DNA of 64,000 nucleotides from Vibrio sp. S9_S30 (GCF_014694455.1 NZ_JAAUWT010000001.1:372001-436000); one strand, 5' to 3'; positions 19,290 to 28,627 are shown, counted from the stretch's first letter. Numbers and translations: made by a program. The notes: generated by a model from the letters alone, not told the origin.

Positions 19290-21383
19290 ATGGCAGATTT
19301 ATCAAAGTACAGAAACATTGGTATTTTCGCGCACGTTGATGCGGGTAAAACTACCACCACTGAGCGTATACTAAAGCTTACTGGTAAAATCCACAAAACG
19401 GGTGAAGTACACGACGGTGAGTCTACAACTGACTTCATGGAGCAAGAAGCTGAGCGTGGTATTACAATCCAGTCTGCTGCCGTAACTTGTGAGTGGAAAG
19501 AGCATCGTCTAAACGTGATCGATACTCCGGGACACGTTGACTTTACAGTCGAAGTATACCGTTCTCTTAAAGTTCTTGACGGTGGTATCGGTGTATTCTG
19601 TGGTTCTGGTGGTGTTGAGCCTCAGTCAGAAACTAACTGGCGTTACGCGAACGACTCAGAAGTTGCTCGTCTGATCTTCGTCAATAAACTAGACCGTATG
19701 GGTGCCGACTTCTTCAACGTAGTTGAACAAGTACGTAAGGTACTAGGTGCTAACCCTCTAGTAATGACTCTGCCTATCGGTCGTGAAGACGATTTCGTTG
19801 GTGTTGTAGATATTCTAAACCGCCAAGCTTACGTTTGGGACGAAACGGGTTTACCAGAAAACTACGAAATTCAAGATATCCCAGCAGATATGCTTGATGA
19901 AGTAGAACAATACCGTGAAGAGCTGATTGAAACGGCGGTAGAGCAAGACGACGATCTAATGGAAGCTTACATGGAAGGTGAAGAGCCGACTGTTGAGCAA
20001 CTAAAAGCTTGTATCCGTAAAGGTACTCGTGATCTTGCGTTCTTCCCAACATTCTGTGGTTCTGCATTTAAGAACAAAGGTATGCAACTGGTTCTTGATG
20101 CTGTAGTAGATTACCTACCATCTCCAAACGAAGTTGATCCTCAGCCTCTAACTGATCCAGAAACGGGTGAGCCAACGGGTGAAGTTGCAACAGTATCTGC
20201 TGATGAGCCTCTACGTGCTCTAGCATTTAAGATCATGGATGACCGTTTTGGTGCACTGACGTTTATCCGTATCTACTCTGGTCGTCTGAAGAAGGGTGAC
20301 ACTATCCTTAACTCTGCGACTGGTAAGACTGAGCGTATTGGTCGTATGTGTGAAATGCAAGCGGATGAGCGTAACGAGCTTACTGAAGCACAAGCAGGTG
20401 ACATCATTGCTGTAGTTGGTATGAAGAACGTTCAAACTGGTCACACTTTGTGTGATCCTAAGCACGAATGTACTCTAGAAGCGATGATCTTCCCAGAACC
20501 AGTAATCTCTATTGCTGTTGCGCCAAAAGACAAAGGTTCTACAGAGAAAATGGGTATCGCGATCGGTAAAATGGTTGCAGAAGATCCATCATTCCAAGTT
20601 GAGACGGATGAAGATTCAGGTGAAACCATCCTTAAAGGTATGGGTGAGCTTCACCTAGACATTAAGGTTGATATCCTTAAGCGTACTTACGGCGTCGATC
20701 TCGTTGTTGGTCAACCTCAGGTGGCTTACCGTGAAACTATTACTCAAGCAATTGAAGATAGCTACACGCACAAGAAACAGTCTGGTGGTTCTGGTCAGTT
20801 CGGTAAGATCGACTACCGCATCAAACCAGGTGAGACTGGTTCTGGCTTCAAGTTTACATCTACAGTTGTTGGCGGTAACGTTCCTAAGGAATTCTGGCCT
20901 GCAGTAGAGAAAGGCTTCGAGTCTATGATGGAAAACGGTGTTCTTGCTGGCTTCCCAACACTAGACGTTGAAGTTGAACTGTTCGACGGTGGTTTCCACG
21001 CAGTTGACTCATCTGCAATCGCATTTGAAATCGCAGCGAAAGGCGCATTCCGTCAGTCTATGCCAAAAGCGGGCGCTCAACTTCTAGAGCCAATCATGAA
21101 CGTTGACGTGTTCACTCCAGAAGACAACGTTGGTGATGTTATCGGTGACCTTAACCGTCGTCGTGGTATGATCAAAGACCAACAAGCTGGTACGACTGGC
21201 GTGCGTATCAAGGCTGAAGTACCTCTATCAGAAATGTTTGGTTACATCGGTCACCTACGTACAATTACTTCTGGTCGTGGTCAGTTCTCTATGGAGTTCG
21301 CACACTACTCTCCATGTCCACAAAACGTGGCTGAAGAAGTTATCGCGAAAGTTAAAGAAGAGAAAGAGAAAGATAAGAAGTAA
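19290..21383 (+). CDS. fusA2: Elongation factor G, second copy (FusA2 type)
   Basis: Translational GTPase of 697 residues, the usual EF-G size. G1 [15 protein letters not shown] (residues 14-28), G2 region [10 protein letters not shown]3 DTPGHVDF, G4 NKLDRMGAD, and five EF-G domains through to the C-terminus. Its place just downstream of radA matches the second EF-G gene of vibrios rather than the str-operon copy. Such FusA2 proteins may have specialised roles (for example recycling), but this cannot be told from sequence. Codon bias is strong, suggesting high expression. A clear terminator follows. Confidence 0.93.
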   Translation: MADLSKYRNIGIFAHVDAGKTTTTERILKLTGKIHKTGEVHDGESTTDFMEQEAERGITIQSAAVTCEWKEHRLNVIDTPGHVDFTVEVYRSLKVLDGGIGVFCGSGGVEPQSETNWRYANDSEVARLIFVNKLDRMGADFFNVVEQVRKVLGANPLVMTLPIGREDDFVGVVDILNRQAYVWDETGLPENYEIQDIPADMLDEVEQYREELIETAVEQDDDLMEAYMEGEEPTVEQLKACIRKGTRDLAFFPTFCGSAFKNKGMQLVLDAVVDYLPSPNEVDPQPLTDPETGEPTGEVATVSADEPLRALAFKIMDDRFGALTFIRIYSGRLKKGDTILNSATGKTERIGRMCEMQADERNELTEAQAGDIIAVVGMKNVQTGHTLCDPKHECTLEAMIFPEPVISIAVAPKDKGSTEKMGIAIGKMVAEDPSFQVETDEDSGETILKGMGELHLDIKVDILKRTYGVDLVVGQPQVAYRETITQAIEDSYTHKKQSGGSGQFGKIDYRIKPGETGSGFKFTSTVVGGNVPKEFWPAVEKGFESMMENGVLAGFPTLDVEVELFDGGFHAVDSSAIAFEIAAKGAFRQSMPKAGAQLLEPIMNVDVFTPEDNVGDVIGDLNRRRGMIKDQQAGTTGVRIKAEVPLSEMFGYIGHLRTITSGRGQFSMEFAHYSPCPQNVAEEVIAKVKEEKEKDKK

Positions 21384-21406
21384 TTCTTTTTCTCTAACGT
21401 AACTTT

Positions 21407-21438
21407 AAAGCCCCGTCAGTATTGCTGACGGGGCTTTT
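21407..21438 (+). terminator. Terminator of fusA2
   Basis: A 13-bp perfect stem (AAAGCCCCGTCAG and complement, 5-nt loop) followed by TTTTGTTTT. Confidence 0.92.
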
Positions 21439-21474
21439 GTTTTATTGGTGTTGTTTTTATATTGGTGTTGTTTG

Positions 21475-21640
21475 ATACGTGGATACTGGCTAACCAATAA
21501 TGAAGCGGAATGGCAGATCCGTCGTTCAACAGACACTCAGCTTGGGCACGACATCGGATGCAGGAGAGACGTTTCACCGTCGTATCCGTACGCTTGTTAA
21601 AACCTGTGAAAAGCATGGTGTATCTCAATGCCCATTTTGA
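21475..21640 (+). pseudogene. Relic of an IS66-like transposase C-terminus
   Basis: Plus-strand translation gives YWLTNNEAEWQIRRS, then after one frame change TSDAGETFHRRIRTLVKTC and EKHGVSQCPF-stop. The TNNEAE...R, G...F..I..L..TC..HG pattern is that of the conserved C-terminal end of IS66-type DDE transposases (TNNDAER). It is truncated on the left by the fusA2 terminator region and a 17-bp duplication (21443-21475), and is frameshifted, so it is non-functional. The rest of the 337-bp gap to the LysR gene shows nothing else. Confidence 0.6.
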
Positions 21641-21720
21641 CAGAGCTCGTTAAGGTGCGAACCTTACTCAAATATTTTTCAGCTGTAACACAATATCAAG
21701 CCAATGGTAGTAATGAGTGG

Positions 21721-22650
21721 TTACGAGTAGTCGGTTTCGATGATCGTTAGCCCTTCGCGCCCAAGGCTACAAAACTCTTGGACTTGTTGCTGAATCCAAG
21801 TGGTAAAGATTTGTATTTTCTCGCGGCGAAAGTAACCTGAAGGCGCACAGAGAAAGTAATTATATTTGGGCTTTAAACCCACATCGCCAATTCGTACTAA
21901 TTTTCCTTCTTGCAAATATCGGTAGGCGAGGCTGTGTTTGACTAACGCAACCCCTTGTACGGATAAAGCACCTTCTAAAACAAAATGCGAACCATCGTAT
22001 TGAAGAGTGGAATTGCCAGTTTCGATACCCATACTTTCTTGCCACAGTTGCCAATCCATATCGGGCCACATGTCTTCGATAAGTTCGGCTTTGCTGAGAT
22101 CTTTGATCGTGTAGATTTGATGCTCTTTTTGGTAGAGTGGGTGGCAAACCGGATACACCACTTCATCCATAAGCCAAATACTTTCGATGTTTTTGTATAG
22201 CCCGGTTCCGTACCGGATGCATAAATCGACACTGGAATCTTGAAAGGTGACCAATTCATTTTTTGGTTCAATAAGTAAAGCGATTTCTGGATGCCTTTCT
22301 CTGAAATGCCGAATTCTAGGGACAAGCCAATGTTGCGCGAAAGAAGGAAGTGTCGAAATAGACAATCGATTTGGATCGGGGTCTTGGTTTATTAGTCTAA
22401 TTCCATCTTGTAAGTGAGCGAAGCCTTTTTGAGCTTGCCTGAATAACATTTCACCTTCATGGGTTAAGTGAACTTTTCTGTGTTGGCGAACAAATAACTC
22501 AGTTCCTAGCCACTCTTCAAGCAGTCGAATTTGTTGGCTTACTGCCGCTGCCGTTACAAATAAACGGCTAGCCGCTGCTTTAAAACTTCCCAACTCCCCA
22601 GCAATATAAAAATAGTAAAGCCCTTGAAGCGGCGGCATTTTATCTTTCAC
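21721..22650 (-). CDS. LysR-family regulator (GcvA-like group), module A
   Basis: A 309-residue LysR transcription factor. Winged helix-turn-helix at residues about 8-65 (GSFKAAASRLFVTAAAVSQQIRLLE) and a periplasmic-binding-protein-like effector domain with the LSISTLPSFAQHWLVPR segment typical of the GcvA/DsdC/AmpR branch. Divergent from the small DUF1127 gene at 22750 with about 100 bp between, which is the standard place for a LysR operator, so that gene is the likely target. Paralogous to the LysR gene at 23117-24022. Confidence 0.92.
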   Translation of the reverse strand: MKDKMPPLQGLYYFYIAGELGSFKAAASRLFVTAAAVSQQIRLLEEWLGTELFVRQHRKVHLTHEGEMLFRQAQKGFAHLQDGIRLINQDPDPNRLSISTLPSFAQHWLVPRIRHFRERHPEIALLIEPKNELVTFQDSSVDLCIRYGTGLYKNIESIWLMDEVVYPVCHPLYQKEHQIYTIKDLSKAELIEDMWPDMDWQLWQESMGIETGNSTLQYDGSHFVLEGALSVQGVALVKHSLAYRYLQEGKLVRIGDVGLKPKYNYFLCAPSGYFRREKIQIFTTWIQQQVQEFCSLGREGLTIIETDYS

Positions 22651-22749
22651 TTAAGTTTTCCTTAACTCAATGTCAATTTCTATCGTTTGTCTACGCACTT
22701 AAATTGATTGATTATTAACCTGAAGCTTAAACTAATCAAGGAGGAAATG

Positions 22750-22956
22750 ATGACTGCATCAGCGATTTATTCAGCACGAGTAGTGGCAAGAAAGCCGGCA
22801 GATTTAATTAAGAAAATCTTCTCTGAGATTAAGCGATGGCATCGAAATTACCGCACGCGTAAACAAATAACGGAAATTCCAGCTCACTTGCTTGACGATC
22901 TCGGTTTGACGAAAGAACAGGTCTATCACGAAGCTCAACGACCGTTTTGGGATTAA
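22750..22956 (+). CDS. Small DUF1127 (YjiS-type) protein
   Basis: Basic protein of about 68 residues. The C-terminal half (WHRNYRTRKQITEIPAHLLDDLGL) is the DUF1127 motif, an Arg-rich helix followed by a (H)LL.DLGL helix. Related small proteins have been linked to RNA binding or phosphate and C-metabolism in alpha-proteobacteria, but no function is established for this group. Start: AAGGAGG (22738-22744) is best spaced for the second of two consecutive ATGs, 22750. Divergent from a LysR gene; a hairpin terminator follows. Confidence 0.85.
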   Translation: MTASAIYSARVVARKPADLIKKIFSEIKRWHRNYRTRKQITEIPAHLLDDLGLTKEQVYHEAQRPFWD

Positions 22957-23035
22957 CTCCAAGTTAGCGACCAATCTTCCTGTATCCCGTTTTGTTGTCT
23001 GCGTAGGATTTAACGAAACGCTTAATGGGTCGCGC

Positions 23036-23068
23036 ACTCAGCATGACTGTCATGCTGAGTTTTTTTTT
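23036..23068 (+). terminator. Terminator of the DUF1127 gene
   Basis: An 11-bp perfect stem (ACTCAGCATGA and complement, 3-nt loop) followed by a run of T. Confidence 0.92.
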
Positions 23069-23078
23069 GGGGGGGGGG
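23060..23078 (+). repeat. T9-G10 homopolymer junction
   Basis: Nine T (the terminator tail) directly followed by ten G. Both runs are slippage-prone; the G10 run has no evident function. Confidence 0.85.
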
Positions 23079-23116
23079 TAAGAAAGGGGATCGACTTAGG
23101 CATAGACACTGGTATC

Positions 23117-24022
23117 TCAATTCTCTGAAATCGCGGAGACTTCAAAATGCATCCAATCTGAGAAAGCTTTGATTCGGTTACGGCGTGGAGAGTTAGGATC
23201 GGAATACAAGTGAAATTTAAGCCCTGGCGTCATGCCGATATCAAAAGGTTTAACGAGTAATCCACGTCCAATGTAGTCAGATGCTAAACACTCTGTTGCC
23301 AAACAAGCCCCATGTCCTGCCGCCACCGCATTCATTGCCAAATCAAACGTGCCGACTTCCATCCATTGAATGGTTGATTTTTTCATTTTCACATCGACAA
23401 GTTTAAACCAATCCTCCCATGGGAAACATTTCGATTCGTAATGTATGAGCCAGCAGTTGAGCAGCTGTTTAGGGTGAGTAAAGTTCATGGAATTCGCGAG
23501 AGCTGGAGAGCAATATGGAAAAATCGGTTCTTCCAGCAAGATTTCTTTAATTAGGTTCTCAGAATTTTTCATATCATCACCTTGCCAAACCGCCACATCA
23601 ATATTCCCATGGCGAAGATCCAGATCGTCACAAGTGGTGATCACTCGGATAGGAATATTTGGGTGCAGCATGGAAAATTTCCACAGCCGCGGCAGTAGCC
23701 AGCGGGAGGCGAATGAAGGGGGGGCACTCACCGACAATACTCCGTCGATGGGTTCGTTGGTGATTTGGTTCAAACCTTTCAATATATGCTCAAAGCCGTG
23801 AGAAACGTGCTTGAAAAGTGTTTTCCCTTTTTCCGTCAGCGCCATCTCGCGCCCTTGACGTATAAACAGCTTACACCCCAATGCTTCTTCTAACTGGCGT
23901 ATTTTTTGGCTGACCGCTGCTTGGCTAACGAACAGCTCTTCCGCCGCTTTACTGTAGCTGCTTAAGCGCGCGGCTGTTTCAAAATACCGGAGCCCTGATA
24001 AGTGGCGTAGTCTTGAATCCAT
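23117..24022 (-). CDS. LysR-family regulator (GcvA-like group), module B
   Basis: A 301-residue LysR regulator: helix-turn-helix at about residues 10-66 (SSYSKAAEELFVSQAAVSQKIRQLE), linker, and an effector-binding domain opening with LSVSAPPSFASRWLLPRL. It is similar in layout and wording to module A and belongs to the same GcvA-like branch. Divergent from the small gene at 24134 with about 110 bp between, repeating the module A arrangement. Confidence 0.92.
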   Translation of the reverse strand: MDSRLRHLSGLRYFETAARLSSYSKAAEELFVSQAAVSQKIRQLEEALGCKLFIRQGREMALTEKGKTLFKHVSHGFEHILKGLNQITNEPIDGVLSVSAPPSFASRWLLPRLWKFSMLHPNIPIRVITTCDDLDLRHGNIDVAVWQGDDMKNSENLIKEILLEEPIFPYCSPALANSMNFTHPKQLLNCWLIHYESKCFPWEDWFKLVDVKMKKSTIQWMEVGTFDLAMNAVAAGHGACLATECLASDYIGRGLLVKPFDIGMTPGLKFHLYSDPNSPRRNRIKAFSDWMHFEVSAISEN

Positions 24023-24133
24023 AACTTCTGCTTATATTCTTTGTAAGTAATTGTTGTTCGATTATTGTTCATGTCCATCTCATAATAACGACAAATAAGA
24101 AGGATTAACAAGTGTGATGTAAGGGGAGAGATG

Positions 24134-24346
24134 ATGAGGGTAGTATTTCATTGGGGGTTCGATTTTGAAATTTCATTACCTAATTATCAGTTTAAAAGGG
24201 GGTTTAGCACTAAAAAAGAGAAAAGGCGTAATGTGAAAGATAAAGGGAACTATGTGGAAATAAGCGATATGTCTCCGCATCTGCAAAAAGATATCGGGGT
24301 TCAAACAACCTCTGAGGTTAATCAAGACTATACGCGCTTCTTATAA
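24134..24346 (+). CDS. Small DUF1127-like protein, divergent from LysR module B
   Basis: A 70-residue basic protein. The C-terminal part MSPHLQKDIGV fits the end of the DUF1127 motif, preceded by a Lys/Arg-rich region (KKEKRRNVK), while the N-terminus is unrelated to the 22750 product. As there, two consecutive ATGs follow a purine-rich Shine-Dalgarno (AAGGGGAGAG); the second is better spaced. Context (LysR divergent) supports it being real. Function unknown. Confidence 0.65.
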   Translation: MRVVFHWGFDFEISLPNYQFKRGFSTKKEKRRNVKDKGNYVEISDMSPHLQKDIGVQTTSEVNQDYTRFL

Positions 24347-24464
24347 GGCCTAGTTATTATAGAGCGCATGGAAAATTGCAGCTGACCTTTAATAGCGCCA
24401 CTCTATCGAATAGAACGGAACGAAAAAGAGAACCGCTCGGCTCTCTTTCAGTGGCTAATTTCTT

Positions 24465-24496
24465 TTAGCGAATTAGCGAATTAGCGAATTAGCAAA
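24465..24496 (+). repeat. 8-bp tandem repeat downstream of the acyl-CoA synthetase gene
   Basis: Four head-to-tail copies of TTAGCGAA (last copy TTAGCAAA) end 10 bp before the stop codon side of the minus-strand gene at 24507. Confidence 0.85.
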
Positions 24497-24506
24497 TAAA
24501 TGAGAA

Positions 24507-26198
24507 TCACTCTTCCCAAACAATAAGTTTGCCTTTTGGCCAGTTTGCGCCGACATCATGATATTTCTTTTCTAGCACATGTCGCTTGATTTTAAGCGTA
24601 GGTGTCAGAATGCCATTCTCTATACTCCATGGTTCTTTTATCATGAGTACACCTTTAATTTGTTCGTGCGACTCCAAGGTTTGATTCATGCGCTCGATGA
24701 CTCTAGCGGCACGCTTTTCGTAGCGGATAGGATCGAAGTCGGTGTAGGCATGGGGGACGGCGAGTAAGATGGGGCCTGGTAGACCAGAACCGATTAAACA
24801 CATCATTTCCACTTTACTGTACTCAAACAGTTTTTTCTCAATCGGTACAGGGGCAACAAATTTTCCTTTGGCTGTCTTAAAGGTGTCTTTCTTCCTACCT
24901 TGAATGGTTAAATAGCCATCGCTGTCTATCGTGCCAATGTCACCAGTATGCAGCCAACCGTCTTCATTAAACGATTCTTTGGTGGCTTCATCATTGTTGT
25001 AATATCCTGCAAACATGCCTTGGCTGCGAACGAGGATCTCGTCATCGTCAGCAAGCTTTATTTCGACACCAGGACCTGCGTTACCTACTGTCCCAATTTT
25101 GTCGGCTTTGAATGGGTGATTCAGAGTGCTATACGCGAAAGATTCCGTCATGCCCCAAGCTTCGGTAATGTTCAACCCAACGGAACGATACCATTCCAAA
25201 AGTGCAGGGGAGACGGGTGCCGAACCACAACCCAAGATACGAGCTTCACTCAGCCCTAGCCCATCCGCCAATTTCTTTTTAATGAGCGAGTTAATGAATG
25301 GGATTTTCAGCAATATATTTAATTTTTTCTGCGGTAATTTTTCTTGAATACGCTGTTGGAACACGGTCCATAAACGTGGAACGGAAATAAACAGTGTGGG
25401 GCGTTGCATCTTTACGTCTTCAATGAAGGTGTCCAAAGACTCTGGAAAGGCCGTCATAACTCCTTCGCGAATTGATGTGCCAAAGATATAGACACGCTCA
25501 GTAATGTGAGCCAGAGGAAGGTAGGACAGCAATCGATCGTTGCCAGCGCTGTCTACCTCCAAGTGCTCAATGAGTTTCTGGCTTGACCAATTGAATGCGC
25601 CGTAGGTTAACATGGCGCCTTTTGGTAAACCCGACGTCCCTGAGGTATAGACAATAGACATCAATTTATCGTCGTAATGTACTGGTCGCAGCTCGCTGGG
25701 AGTTTGGTTGCTTATCAGTGTTGTGAATTCATACTGGCAACTTGGGGCGGAGCTGTAAGGCAGCGAAATGGTGATCAAATCGCTTAACTTATTCATGATT
25801 TCGGTTGTCGCTGCTGAATCATCCAATTTGCCCGCAATCAGCGCTTTACTGCCACTGTGCGTTATACAGTGTTCTATCGTTTCACTGCCTGCCGTTGGGA
25901 AAATAGGCACGCTGATGTAATCGCCTAACATTAAGGCGAGATCGGTAATAAACCACTCTGCACAGTTTTTAGAGATCAGGGCGACTTTATCGCCGGGTTC
26001 TAAACCCAAAGCTTGTAATGCAGAGACCAATTTAAGTGCTTTGTCGGCAACATCAGCGTAGGTGAATTCGACAAATTGTCGGTTAATGATCTGTTTGAGG
26101 TAAACCTCATTTGGGCGTTCTTGAGCCCATTTCAAGATCAGTTCATTTGGCGGTGTGAGAGAGCATTTCGCGTTATGTGTCGTTTGAGGCTGAACCAT
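24507..26198 (-). CDS. AMP-binding long-chain fatty acid-CoA ligase-like protein
   Basis: ANL-superfamily adenylate-forming enzyme of 563 residues. The A3 P-loop is YTSGTSGLPKGAML (about residues 186-199), A5 EAWGMTES, A7 HTGDIG, A8 GRKKDTFKTAKGKFVAP. The family activates fatty or other carboxylic acids as acyl-AMP and then acyl-CoA. The long form with the GKxVxP linker resembles long-chain acyl-CoA synthetases (FAA1/FadD15 type) rather than E. coli FadD. It stands alone; substrate unknown. Confidence 0.88.
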   Translation of the reverse strand: MVQPQTTHNAKCSLTPPNELILKWAQERPNEVYLKQIINRQFVEFTYADVADKALKLVSALQALGLEPGDKVALISKNCAEWFITDLALMLGDYISVPIFPTAGSETIEHCITHSGSKALIAGKLDDSAATTEIMNKLSDLITISLPYSSAPSCQYEFTTLISNQTPSELRPVHYDDKLMSIVYTSGTSGLPKGAMLTYGAFNWSSQKLIEHLEVDSAGNDRLLSYLPLAHITERVYIFGTSIREGVMTAFPESLDTFIEDVKMQRPTLFISVPRLWTVFQQRIQEKLPQKKLNILLKIPFINSLIKKKLADGLGLSEARILGCGSAPVSPALLEWYRSVGLNITEAWGMTESFAYSTLNHPFKADKIGTVGNAGPGVEIKLADDDEILVRSQGMFAGYYNNDEATKESFNEDGWLHTGDIGTIDSDGYLTIQGRKKDTFKTAKGKFVAPVPIEKKLFEYSKVEMMCLIGSGLPGPILLAVPHAYTDFDPIRYEKRAARVIERMNQTLESHEQIKGVLMIKEPWSIENGILTPTLKIKRHVLEKKYHDVGANWPKGKLIVWEE

Positions 26199-26486
26199 CA
26201 GATGACTCCATGTCTTTTTTATAATGAATTGTGGTTGTTATCATAATGTTAAATCAGTTGTTAAGTATAGTCTTGGTTAAGCAAATGGTTCAAATTCTGC
26301 GACGTTTAGAGTTCGCATACTCACCAATAATTTGATGCTTTGAGTCACTTTTCTTTTGTTAATCATCGTATTATTTTTAACGTTTTTTTGCTGTTATATC
26401 GAGCTGATCTTTTTTTGAATATCTCGCTATTTCCAACTAGCCTTATAGATGGGAGACCGTTATTTGGCAGATAATTGGAGTGAAGT

Positions 26487-26693
26487 ATGGGTTCGGCAAT
26501 TATACATCTCATCAGGATCTGTACGGGCAAGGTCTTCAAAAAACAATCCAGCGTTACCGCAATTGAATACGCGATTATTGGCGTTGCATTATCGGCAATC
26601 GTGATCGCTATATTCGACGAGGACTTACAGATTTTCCTTACAGAAACGATCACTTCTATTTCTGAAAATAGGGCTTCATATTATTCTGAATAA
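26487..26693 (+). CDS. Orphan Flp/type IVb pilin
   Basis: A 68-residue prepilin-like protein. The core SVTAIEYAIIGVALSAIVIAIF (residues about 22-43, described here by its ends only) is the Flp signature: cleavage site, conserved Glu-Tyr at +5/+6 of the mature protein, then a hydrophobic helix. Residue -1 of the predicted cleavage site is Ser where Gly is usual. No tad/rcp assembly genes are nearby, so secretion would need a locus elsewhere. The preceding 288 bp contain no gene. A second gene follows 31 bp downstream. Confidence 0.8.
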   Translation: MGSAIIHLIRICTGKVFKKQSSVTAIEYAIIGVALSAIVIAIFDEDLQIFLTETITSISENRASYYSE

Positions 26694-26724
26694 TGACTAA
26701 AGAAAATTGAAATTCAGTAAGTAA

Positions 26725-27309
26725 ATGCGTATTAGAAATCGCTTTTTCCTTTTGACTCCCCTCCTTTTTCTGGTTTCAGCCGCCAGCGTTGCCTCTCACT
26801 TCGATCGTCGATCAAACGGCCTTATTATTTATTGTGATGCTCCAGTTCTTGAATATCACCAAACCATTCAGTTGGGAAATGGAAAAATGGGTAAGTATGT
26901 AAGTCGAAATATTGAATCGTCCCTAATTAACGTGCAATCTCATTTTGATACACAAGCGAAGCCTATTAATCAGTGGCTTATCGCTGATATTCAAAACTTA
27001 GGTATTGATAAAGACTGTGCAAAATATTTGGTGTCTCGCGGTGCGCTTTCTAAAGCGAGAAAACCCGACTTATTAGCGTATGTGACTTTTACTTTTAAGC
27101 AAGATGAACTGACGCAAGAATCGATGTGGGTGTTGGACTATGTGGCTAAATCTATTGCGCAAAACCCTTCGTCTTTGCAACTTGTAAAACGAGCCGACCA
27201 AAACGGCAACCACTTGCTGCTGTCGATAAAGTTATCCGGTGACATCGAAGTGTACCTTGTGCAGCACGGCATTAACCCAAAGACTTTAAACTTGCCGAAT
27301 AGAGAGTAA
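26725..27309 (+). CDS. Exported protein with degenerate OmpA-like domain
   Basis: A 194-residue protein with a signal peptide (FFLLTPLLFLVSAASVASH). From about residue 110 the sequence follows the OmpA C-terminal peptidoglycan-binding pattern: VTFTFKQDELTQESMWVLDYVA, a variant loop KRADQNGN in place of GHTDxxG, and a terminal helix ending YLVQHGINPKTL in place of YLxxxGI.xxRL. The key Arg and Asp are not all retained, so peptidoglycan binding is uncertain. The gene sits 31 bp after the Flp pilin and may be cotranscribed, suggesting an accessory surface role (inference). Confidence 0.6.
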   Translation: MRIRNRFFLLTPLLFLVSAASVASHFDRRSNGLIIYCDAPVLEYHQTIQLGNGKMGKYVSRNIESSLINVQSHFDTQAKPINQWLIADIQNLGIDKDCAKYLVSRGALSKARKPDLLAYVTFTFKQDELTQESMWVLDYVAKSIAQNPSSLQLVKRADQNGNHLLLSIKLSGDIEVYLVQHGINPKTLNLPNRE

Positions 27310-27318
27310 GTCTAGCGC

Positions 27319-28473
27319 TTAATGATGAGTGATATTTTCGCGTGGGTCATGCTCAGGGTGTTGTTCGAGAACTTGAGTGATGTAGCCTTGATGTTCGCGG
27401 AGAACATTAACGCAATTGCCATCCAATTTTCCATCCGCCACCATTTTTTCCAATTCGAGAAGTGCCGATGTGACACACCAAGCTTGAGCGTAAGGGCGGT
27501 GACTGGTTAATGCATCGAAAATATTTGCCACCGCAACAATCCTTGCTGATATAGGAACATCAGTATGGCTAACCTTATTAGGGTAACCACTGCCATCCAA
27601 AAATTCATGGTGATAAGACATAATCTCTTTCAGTATCTGAATGCAAGGGTGGTCAGGTGAGCCCAAGTTATGGAGGATTTTGTTGATAATCATTACCCCT
27701 TTATCTACATGACTTTCCATGACTTTTCTTTCCTGAGCACTAAGTGGAGCGGGCTTCAGTAACAATGCGTCTGGTAATTCGATTTTGCCGATATCATGTA
27801 AACGTGAAAACAAATGAATATGTTCAATGGTTTCATCATCCAGTTCGTACAAATCGGATACCTCTAACGCGATCAATTTGGCGTAGAGGCTGACTCTCAA
27901 TATGTGTTCATTGGAGTCACTTTGTGCACCAGGATAGATATCACGAGTCAATTCAGCGGACGTTAAAATCGAATGCATCAATGAATATTCCGAGTTGATG
28001 GTGAAGTTGATTTGTTCACAAAATGGCATCAATTCATGTTGAACCTGAGGGCTAAACACATGGCTTTGGTGTGAATTGAAGTTAATAAACCCAATAAATT
28101 GATTATGGTGATAGGTCGGCACGGTAAATGAAGAAAGGTAGCCCTGTTCCATCAGCCAGCGAGAATGGTGCCTATTGGAGTTCACTGTGGTGGCGATGTC
28201 ATTGATCACTCGGTAAAGGTTTTTTCTGGCACATTCTTGCAGGGATCGACATTCTGAAAACGGGTATTCATGGTGGCTCAATGTATTCCCTGCGGTATCG
28301 CTTTCTGCGTAGGTACGGAGAAGATCCAGATGCGCGTCGTATAAAGTAAATGAGATACGATCCACTTGAGGCACTTTACCTTTGATTTGATGGTGAACGT
28401 GAGCAAGAAGCTGGTTCAATGATGCCATTTGACTTGGAAAAGAATGAAACGACTGACGCTGCCGAATAAACAT
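27319..28473 (-). CDS. GAF-HD-GYP cyclic-di-GMP phosphodiesterase
   Basis: A 384-residue cytoplasmic protein. The N-terminal part (about 1-180) resembles a GAF sensor. The C-terminal HD-GYP domain has all catalytic and metal residues: LHDIGK (about 225), ESHVDKG, SYHHE and the diagnostic DGSGYP (about 293), plus DALTSHRPY. It is therefore expected to hydrolyse cyclic-di-GMP to GMP/pGpG. The domain order GAF then HD-GYP is common in vibrios. Convergent with the OmpA-like gene (9 bp between stops). Together with the PilZ gene and the two GEMM leaders it is part of a cyclic-di-GMP-rich neighbourhood. Confidence 0.9.
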   Translation of the reverse strand: MFIRQRQSFHSFPSQMASLNQLLAHVHHQIKGKVPQVDRISFTLYDAHLDLLRTYAESDTAGNTLSHHEYPFSECRSLQECARKNLYRVINDIATTVNSNRHHSRWLMEQGYLSSFTVPTYHHNQFIGFINFNSHQSHVFSPQVQHELMPFCEQINFTINSEYSLMHSILTSAELTRDIYPGAQSDSNEHILRVSLYAKLIALEVSDLYELDDETIEHIHLFSRLHDIGKIELPDALLLKPAPLSAQERKVMESHVDKGVMIINKILHNLGSPDHPCIQILKEIMSYHHEFLDGSGYPNKVSHTDVPISARIVAVANIFDALTSHRPYAQAWCVTSALLELEKMVADGKLDGNCVNVLREHQGYITQVLEQHPEHDPRENITHH

Positions 28474-28627
28474 AACCGCGATCCTCTGTGTTTAAAGCCT
28501 TGAGTGCGAGTTGTTATCAATAAATGTGCACTTAATATATGTGAATATCTAACGATCAAGCTTAGTCAAAGAAGTCTTCTTTTGCATAAGTTTTGTTCAA
28601 TAAGTTAGCTAATCAAGAAAGTGCGAA

